Assembly (NCBI GenBank): GCA_900752975.1
Contig: CAADXH010000109.1
Span: 1-17,754 of the forward strand
Direction of reading: 5' to 3'
DNA: 17,754 bases
Source of the DNA: Bacilli bacterium
Lineage (GTDB): Bacteria > Bacillota_I > Bacilli_A > ML615J-28 > CAG-313
The translations under genes were made by a program, and so were the position numbers. Positions within the stretch are counted from its first letter, which is position 1. Every line of letters starts with the position of its first letter. Shown here piece after piece: positions 13,235-17,754 of this stretch. The notes below the pieces were generated by a model. It saw nothing but the letters and a program-made list of their open reading frames with translations. It was not told where the DNA came from and did no database searches.

Positions 13235-14317
13235 ATGAAAAGAATTGAAGAATTTAATAATCTAGTAAAAGACGCAGTAAATGAAAAAGCATTTCCTGGA
13301 GCGAACTATGCCATAGTCTTTAAAGACCATGTTATTATGAATAGTTTTGGTAGTAAAAGTTTATATCCAAATGTTGAAGAAAATAGCATTGATACTATTT
13401 ACGATATGGCATCGTTAACTAAAATAATATGTACTACAACTTGTGCTTTAAAGCTGATTGAACAAGGAACTTTAAGGCTTTATGCTCCTGTTAAAAAGTA
13501 CTTGCCTGACTTTAAATTTGATAATATTTCAGTATGGAATTTAATGACTCATACTTCTGGTTTACCTGAAGGAGTACCACATGCAAATGCGATGAAAACA
13601 CCAAATGAAGTGTGGGAAAAAATTAATAATCTTGAGTTAAAATATGAGCCAGGAACTAAAATTCACTACTCTGATATTGGGTATATTCTTCTTGGAAAAA
13701 TCATTGAAACACTCACAGGACGAAGATTAAATGAATACGCTAAAGCGGAAATTTTCGACAAACTAAAAATGGCAGACACTACATATTTACCAGTATATTC
13801 TTCAAGAATCGCTCCGACCGAATATCGTGATGATAGCGTTTATCAAGGATATGTTAGGGGAACTGTTCATGATGAAACGTCATACGCACTTGGTGGTGTA
13901 GCAGGCCATGCTGGACTTTTCTCAACAGTTAAAGATGTAAGTAACTTTCTTCAAATGATTTTAAACGATGGTATGTTTGAAGGAGAAAGATTCTTATCAA
14001 AAGCAACAATTGATGTTTTGTATACTCCTCAAGTTGAAGAAAAAAATGGAGTGAGTATGGTTACCGAAAAAAGAAGTTTAGGATGGATCAATAGAGGGCC
14101 AGCTTCATCAGCAGGTGAATTAACAAGTGCTGAGACAATCCTACATACTGGCTTTACGGGCACTAACATTTGGGTTGATCGAAAAAATGAAGTAGCATTT
14201 GTCTTGCTATCTAATCGCGTTCATCCAACTCGCAAAAACATTTTGCATATGGACGCAAGAGCTAGATTTGCGAATTTTATAATTGCTCATTTAGATGAGT
14301 TAAAACAAGAAAAATAG
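13235..14317 (+). CDS. serine hydrolase of the beta-lactamase (class C/esterase) family
   Basis: A 360-aa member of the Beta-lactamase PF00144 fold. The SxxK nucleophile motif is SLTK (Ser60, Lys63), the YxN-type motif is YSD (Tyr145-Asp147), and the KTG-type motif is HTG (304-306). Also typical are LMTHTSGLP (103-111) and GGVAGHAGLFST (220-231). There is no signal peptide, so it acts in the cytoplasm, unlike resistance beta-lactamases. Relatives include esterases, D-amino peptidases and the MurNAc-L-Ala amidase AmiE; the substrate here is not determined. A GTGGAGA site precedes the ATG. It is the first gene of a tight operon, 15 nt before a deacetylase and, after that, a secreted GHL10 hydrolase, which suggests a role in glycan or muropeptide breakdown. 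Confidence 0.85.
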   Translation: MKRIEEFNNLVKDAVNEKAFPGANYAIVFKDHVIMNSFGSKSLYPNVEENSIDTIYDMASLTKIICTTTCALKLIEQGTLRLYAPVKKYLPDFKFDNISVWNLMTHTSGLPEGVPHANAMKTPNEVWEKINNLELKYEPGTKIHYSDIGYILLGKIIETLTGRRLNEYAKAEIFDKLKMADTTYLPVYSSRIAPTEYRDDSVYQGYVRGTVHDETSYALGGVAGHAGLFSTVKDVSNFLQMILNDGMFEGERFLSKATIDVLYTPQVEEKNGVSMVTEKRSLGWINRGPASSAGELTSAETILHTGFTGTNIWVDRKNEVAFVLLSNRVHPTRKNILHMDARARFANFIIAHLDELKQEK

Positions 14318-14332
14318 AAAGGAATGATTAAT

Positions 14333-15016
14333 ATGAAAACAATACTTGCAATAGGCGGACACATTGGTGATATGGAACTTACAGCCGGTGGTATTATGGC
14401 TACTAATGCAGTGAGAGGTGGTAAGAATATTACCCTTGCTTTAACTGCTGGTGAAAGAGGTAATCCCCCTCATATGACACCTGCTGAATATCGCGTTCAA
14501 AAAGTAAAAGAAGCAGAGACTTTCGCAAAAATGGTAAATGGTGAAGCAATAGTTTTAAAATATGCGGATGGTGAATTACCTAATAATGATGAAGTAGTAG
14601 ATCAAGTGGTTGACATAATTGTTAAATACAAACCAAATGTAATTGTAACACATTGGCAAAGTACAATGCATAGAGATCACAACAACACACATTTAATCGT
14701 TCAAGAAGCTCAGTTTAGAGCAGGGGTTGTTGGAAACCAAAAAGGTGAAAGACACTATGCTCCAGTGTATTTTTGTGAAAACTGGGAAGATTCAGATAAC
14801 TTCACACCATATGTTTATGTTGATATTACAGAAGGATATGAATTATGGAAAAAAGCTATTCAAACTCATTGGTTTATTATGAATAGTGGTGATTTTAAAT
14901 ATTTTGACTATTACACTTCACTTGCAAGATGCCGTGGTGCTCTAATGAAAAAACAATATGCGGAATGCTTTGCGGTGCTTGAAAGGCAAAAAAAGATTTT
15001 TAAGGATGAATTATAA
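14333..15016 (+). CDS. PIG-L/LmbE-family deacetylase with altered HPDD motif
   Basis: A 227-aa zinc-dependent N-deacetylase-like protein (LmbE/BshB/PIG-L fold). The family motif A-H-P-D-D-x-E is GGHIGDMELTAGG here: His10, Asp13 and Glu15 are kept, but Gly12 stands where the general-base Asp (Asp15 of MshB) is expected. The second zinc-binding motif, THWQSTMHRDHNNTH (106-120), is intact. Family members remove acetyl groups from GlcNAc-containing small molecules (bacillithiol, mycothiol, GPI precursors) and antibiotics. The start at 14333 is preferred because AAAGGA (14318-14323) is 9 nt upstream and directly abuts the ATG at 14324. It is 15 nt after the serine hydrolase and 1 nt before the GHL10 gene, so it is co-transcribed. 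Possibly a conserved subfamily; the substrate is unknown. Confidence 0.85.
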   Translation: MKTILAIGGHIGDMELTAGGIMATNAVRGGKNITLALTAGERGNPPHMTPAEYRVQKVKEAETFAKMVNGEAIVLKYADGELPNNDEVVDQVVDIIVKYKPNVIVTHWQSTMHRDHNNTHLIVQEAQFRAGVVGNQKGERHYAPVYFCENWEDSDNFTPYVYVDITEGYELWKKAIQTHWFIMNSGDFKYFDYYTSLARCRGALMKKQYAECFAVLERQKKIFKDEL

Positions 15017-15017
15017 T

Positions 15018-17612
15018 ATGAAGAAGATATTTATTATTTTATGTTTATTTGTTATGGCTTTAGGTTTCGGTTTTAGGGTTAAAGCTGATGATCAATTGCC
15101 TGATGGTGAAACTTATCTTTATACAACGATAAATGGACAAACGAGTAAGGTTTATCATTATGGTAAGGGAGGCGCAATCACTTTACCTAAAAAATATGTA
15201 GCGAGTGAATCGGAAATGCGTGGTGTTTGGGTCGCAACAGTATATAATATTGCGATTGGCAAACAAAAAGGTACTACTCCATTAGATATTGAAAATTATA
15301 AACAAGAATTTTTAACAATTTTAGATAGAATGGAAGAGTTTGGAATGAATACTTTATTCTTCCAAATTAGACCAGCTAATGATGCGTTTTATAAATCAAA
15401 ACTAAACCCATGGAGTGAATTTTTAGTAGGTGCAGGCATAGACCCAGGATGGGATCCGCTTGAATGGATGATTGAAGAAACTCATAAACGTGGTTTTGAT
15501 TTCCAATGTTGGATGAATGCATATCGTGTTACAACTAGTTCAGTATTACCTGATGGAAGTAAAAATGCAAGTTACTATACAAATGATGAACTTGTAAAGT
15601 TTAAAGAAGAGGCACTATCAAGACTTGCTGATGGCAACTTTGCTAAAAAACATCCTGAATATGTAGTAATGGGGGAACATGATACTAGATTAATTTTAAA
15701 TCCAAGTGAAGTAGCTGTTCAAGATTTTATTGTAGAAACACTTAAAGAAATTGTAGAAAACTATGATATAGATGGAATGCATTTTGATGATTATTTCTAT
15801 TTAAATGGTTCAACATCAAGTGACAAAGTAAATACTAACTTTGCCGGTGGTCAAAAATATGATAGTAAATATTCGGGTGTAAATATTCTAAATGATTTAG
15901 GCAATTATGAAGAATATAAAAACAATAATGCTGATTATGAACATATGGAAAAGGGATATAATTTAGGTGATTTTAGACGTGAAAATGTTAATGTTATGAT
16001 GCGCAAAATTAGAGCAATGGTTGATGAGTACAACACTAAAAACAATGATAATGTTGAATTTGGTTCTAAACCGGCTGCCGTATGGCGTAGTAATAGTCAG
16101 TATTGTACCGAAGGTTTTGATAGATGTTCACCAATTGGTTCATTAACTGCTGCAGGTGCTTATTCGTCATATTCAGATTTATTTGCAGATACATGGAAAT
16201 GGGTAGAAGAAGGCTTAGTTGATTATGTTGCTCCTCAAGTGTACTATTCATTTAAAGATAACATTGCAGGTTATGCTGATATCGTTGATTGGTGGGCCCA
16301 AATGGTTAGTGATTTAAATAAAAAAAGAAATGGACAAGGCTTAAAAAATATTAAACTTTATATTGCCCATGGTATATACAAATATCGTGATGCGAAAGAC
16401 CAATTTAATGATTCTGGTGAAATTATTAATCAAATTAAATACACTAAAAAATATGATAGTATTGTTGGCTCAGCATTCTATTCATATGAAACATTATACC
16501 AATTTGCAAGTAAAACTCATGAAAATGGTGTTAAATACTTGAGAAATAATTGGGCTAATAATCCTGTGTATCCAATTAACCGTGGTGAAAATGATTCAGC
16601 AGGATTAAAAATAGATAATTATAAAATTTCTTTTGATAAATTAACTAATAAGTATATTTTGAACTTTGATAAACAACCTGGTTTTAGAGCTTATGGCTTA
16701 TATAAAGTACTAAAAAATGAACCATTTGATGCGAATGATTTAACAACAAGAGAATTAGTAAAATATGATCCTTACGTTACTGGTCCAAAAGGTAGTGTGG
16801 AAATAGAAGAATATGATGATAATTATGATTATTATGTTAAGGTAGTATCTAGCAACGGTTATCTTTCTTCAGAAACAACAAAACTTGAGTTTTCAAAAGT
16901 TGAAGAAGTAGAGTCAATCAAGATAAACTCATTGTCAGAAATTCCACAACAAGTGTTAAAAAATAGTAAAGTTGAAATGAAAGCTAACATTACTAATATT
17001 ACTGGTAAAAATTTAAAATATAAAGTATGGTGTTTAGAAAATGGTGTTGATCGCGGTCGTTTACTTACTAGTGGAGATGTTAAAGGTTCAGAATTAGTGT
17101 TCACGTTTACTTCATATAATTATGATGTTAAAAATGCTCAAATTAAATTGGAAGTTACTGATGGTGTTTCATCAGCATATCAAATTAGTAATATGTTTGA
17201 TATCGTAAGTAAAATGTCAATAGATTTTACCGTAAATATTAATACATATAGTGTTAAAGCTCCTAATGATATTAACATTTCTATAAGTATTAACGGAAAT
17301 GTAGGTAGAGTTCCATATATGGTTATTGTAAAAGATGAAAATGGTGATACTATAGAGGTTATTGCAAACGATTATGTTACAGAAAATGATATGACATTTA
17401 CATGGCATGTCAGTGATGCCTCCCATAAAGAAGTTTATGTGTATGTAATGATTGGTAGTAACGTAAATACATATACAAGTAATCCAATAGCAATTAGTGA
17501 AACTCCAAAAGCTGGAGCAAATAGTTGTAACTTTGGTGCAGTATCAAGATACTTAGTAGCGATGAGTATGGCTTTGGCAAGCGTAATAATATTACTTCGT
17601 AAAAGAAAATAA
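15018..17612 (+). CDS. secreted GHL10 (DUF187/YngK-like) glycoside hydrolase with C-terminal membrane anchor
   Basis: An 864-aa exported protein. The signal peptide is MKKIFIILCLFVMALGFGF..., with a likely SPase I site after VKA (Ala23). The GHL10/DUF187 TIM-barrel domain spans about 66-510: EMRGVWVATV, NTLFFQIRPANDAFY, DPLEWMIEETHKRGF, CWMNAYR, and IDGMHFDDYFY (251-261, Asp257/Asp258 candidate catalytic residues). It is followed by two or three beta-rich, Ig/FN3-like regions (about 535-825) and a C-terminal hydrophobic helix (about 845-860) with basic tail RKRK. No LPxTG is present, though TPKAG (829-833) lies where a sorting motif would be. GHL10 proteins such as YngK are predicted to act on cell-wall or other glycans. 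The start at 15018 is chosen because the signal peptide begins there; AAGGA (15002-15006) is 11 nt away. It is the last gene of the operon. Confidence 0.85.
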   Translation: MKKIFIILCLFVMALGFGFRVKADDQLPDGETYLYTTINGQTSKVYHYGKGGAITLPKKYVASESEMRGVWVATVYNIAIGKQKGTTPLDIENYKQEFLTILDRMEEFGMNTLFFQIRPANDAFYKSKLNPWSEFLVGAGIDPGWDPLEWMIEETHKRGFDFQCWMNAYRVTTSSVLPDGSKNASYYTNDELVKFKEEALSRLADGNFAKKHPEYVVMGEHDTRLILNPSEVAVQDFIVETLKEIVENYDIDGMHFDDYFYLNGSTSSDKVNTNFAGGQKYDSKYSGVNILNDLGNYEEYKNNNADYEHMEKGYNLGDFRRENVNVMMRKIRAMVDEYNTKNNDNVEFGSKPAAVWRSNSQYCTEGFDRCSPIGSLTAAGAYSSYSDLFADTWKWVEEGLVDYVAPQVYYSFKDNIAGYADIVDWWAQMVSDLNKKRNGQGLKNIKLYIAHGIYKYRDAKDQFNDSGEIINQIKYTKKYDSIVGSAFYSYETLYQFASKTHENGVKYLRNNWANNPVYPINRGENDSAGLKIDNYKISFDKLTNKYILNFDKQPGFRAYGLYKVLKNEPFDANDLTTRELVKYDPYVTGPKGSVEIEEYDDNYDYYVKVVSSNGYLSSETTKLEFSKVEEVESIKINSLSEIPQQVLKNSKVEMKANITNITGKNLKYKVWCLENGVDRGRLLTSGDVKGSELVFTFTSYNYDVKNAQIKLEVTDGVSSAYQISNMFDIVSKMSIDFTVNINTYSVKAPNDINISISINGNVGRVPYMVIVKDENGDTIEVIANDYVTENDMTFTWHVSDASHKEVYVYVMIGSNVNTYTSNPIAISETPKAGANSCNFGAVSRYLVAMSMALASVIILLRKRK

Positions 17613-17625
17613 TTAAACAATTTAG

Positions 17626-17673
17626 TAAGCTAATGGTGAATGATATGATTCACTGTTAGCTTATTTTTTCTTT
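17626..17673 (+). terminator. strong terminator of the hydrolase operon
   Basis: 16-position arms (17626-17641 with 17648-17663, two G-U pairs) around a 6-nt loop, followed by TTTTTTCTTTT. It directly precedes the right copy of the 21-bp repeat. Confidence 0.92.
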
Positions 17674-17694
17674 TGACGGTTTGTCAATCATCGT
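17674..17694 (+). repeat. 21-bp inverted repeat, right copy
   Basis: An exact inverted copy of 4-24. Its start contains the dyad TTGAC-N5-GTCAA (17673-17687). It is followed by a small dyad, GCACAA-AA-TTGTGC (17695-17708). CTAGATT occurs next to both copies of the core. The remaining bases to 17754 show a possible TATAAT (17729-17734) but no gene. Confidence 0.8.
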
Positions 17695-17754
17695 GCACAA
17701 AATTGTGCCCTAGATTAATGGGTTTTGTTATAATTATCTAGGAATTCAATTGGG

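Noticed and set aside
13235..14317. Antibiotic-resistance beta-lactamase
   Set aside because: No signal peptide, HTG instead of KTG, and an operon with glycan enzymes point to a housekeeping serine hydrolase.
14958..15017. N-terminal extension of the GHL10 protein
   Set aside because: It overlaps the deacetylase gene and would bury the signal peptide that begins at 15018.
17729..17734. Promoter at the right end
   Set aside because: TATAAT is present but no properly spaced -35 or downstream gene is visible in the window.

Overview
The window looks like chromosome of a low-GC Gram-positive bacterium of the Bacilli/Erysipelotrichia/RF39 type. Support: strong AT bias, consensus SigA-type promoters, purine-rich Shine-Dalgarno sites, an L19-type leader before rplS, a T-box before tyrS, a CcpA-like regulator next to tyrS, and MurC of the Firmicutes type. 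TGA is used as a stop (ends at 2529 and 10530) and tryptophans are TGG, so this is the standard code and not the Mycoplasma code. All convincing genes are on the + strand. No tRNA, rRNA, transposase, integrase or CRISPR array is visible.

Layout. (1) 1-2546: an intergenic stretch with a 21-bp repeat and a perfect palindrome, then rplS with its leader, then a membrane-anchored surface protein with three InlB-type (Flg_new) repeats and a DUF6273-like end. (2) 2567-9110: an accessory block. It holds a short DUF1963-like protein; a self-contained fic cassette with its own promoter, three operator-like boxes and a terminator, bracketed by a 26-bp near-perfect direct repeat; a divergent PF09818 (MRB1590/COG3044) ABC-class ATPase behind a leader-peptide attenuator; a small lipoprotein of unknown function behind a second attenuator with a 7-codon ORF; and an AbiE-type toxin-antitoxin pair whose toxin gene has one in-frame TAA. 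(3) 9271-13158: core genes murC, ccpA and tyrS (T-box). (4) 13235-17612: a three-gene operon of a cytoplasmic serine beta-lactamase-like hydrolase, a PIG-L/LmbE deacetylase and a secreted, C-terminally anchored GHL10 (DUF187) glycoside hydrolase, closed by a strong terminator. The 21-bp repeat recurs, inverted, right after that terminator.

The most interesting part is 3079-9270. It resembles a small defence or stress island built from independently regulated cassettes: operator-controlled fic, attenuator-controlled ATPase, attenuator-controlled lipoprotein, and abiEi with a broken abiEii. The direct repeats suggest modular gain. The Fic motif has Gln in place of the catalytic His, and the PIG-L enzyme has Gly where the general-base Asp is expected, so both may be non-canonical members of their families. 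All family assignments come from reading motifs in the translations; no database search was run.
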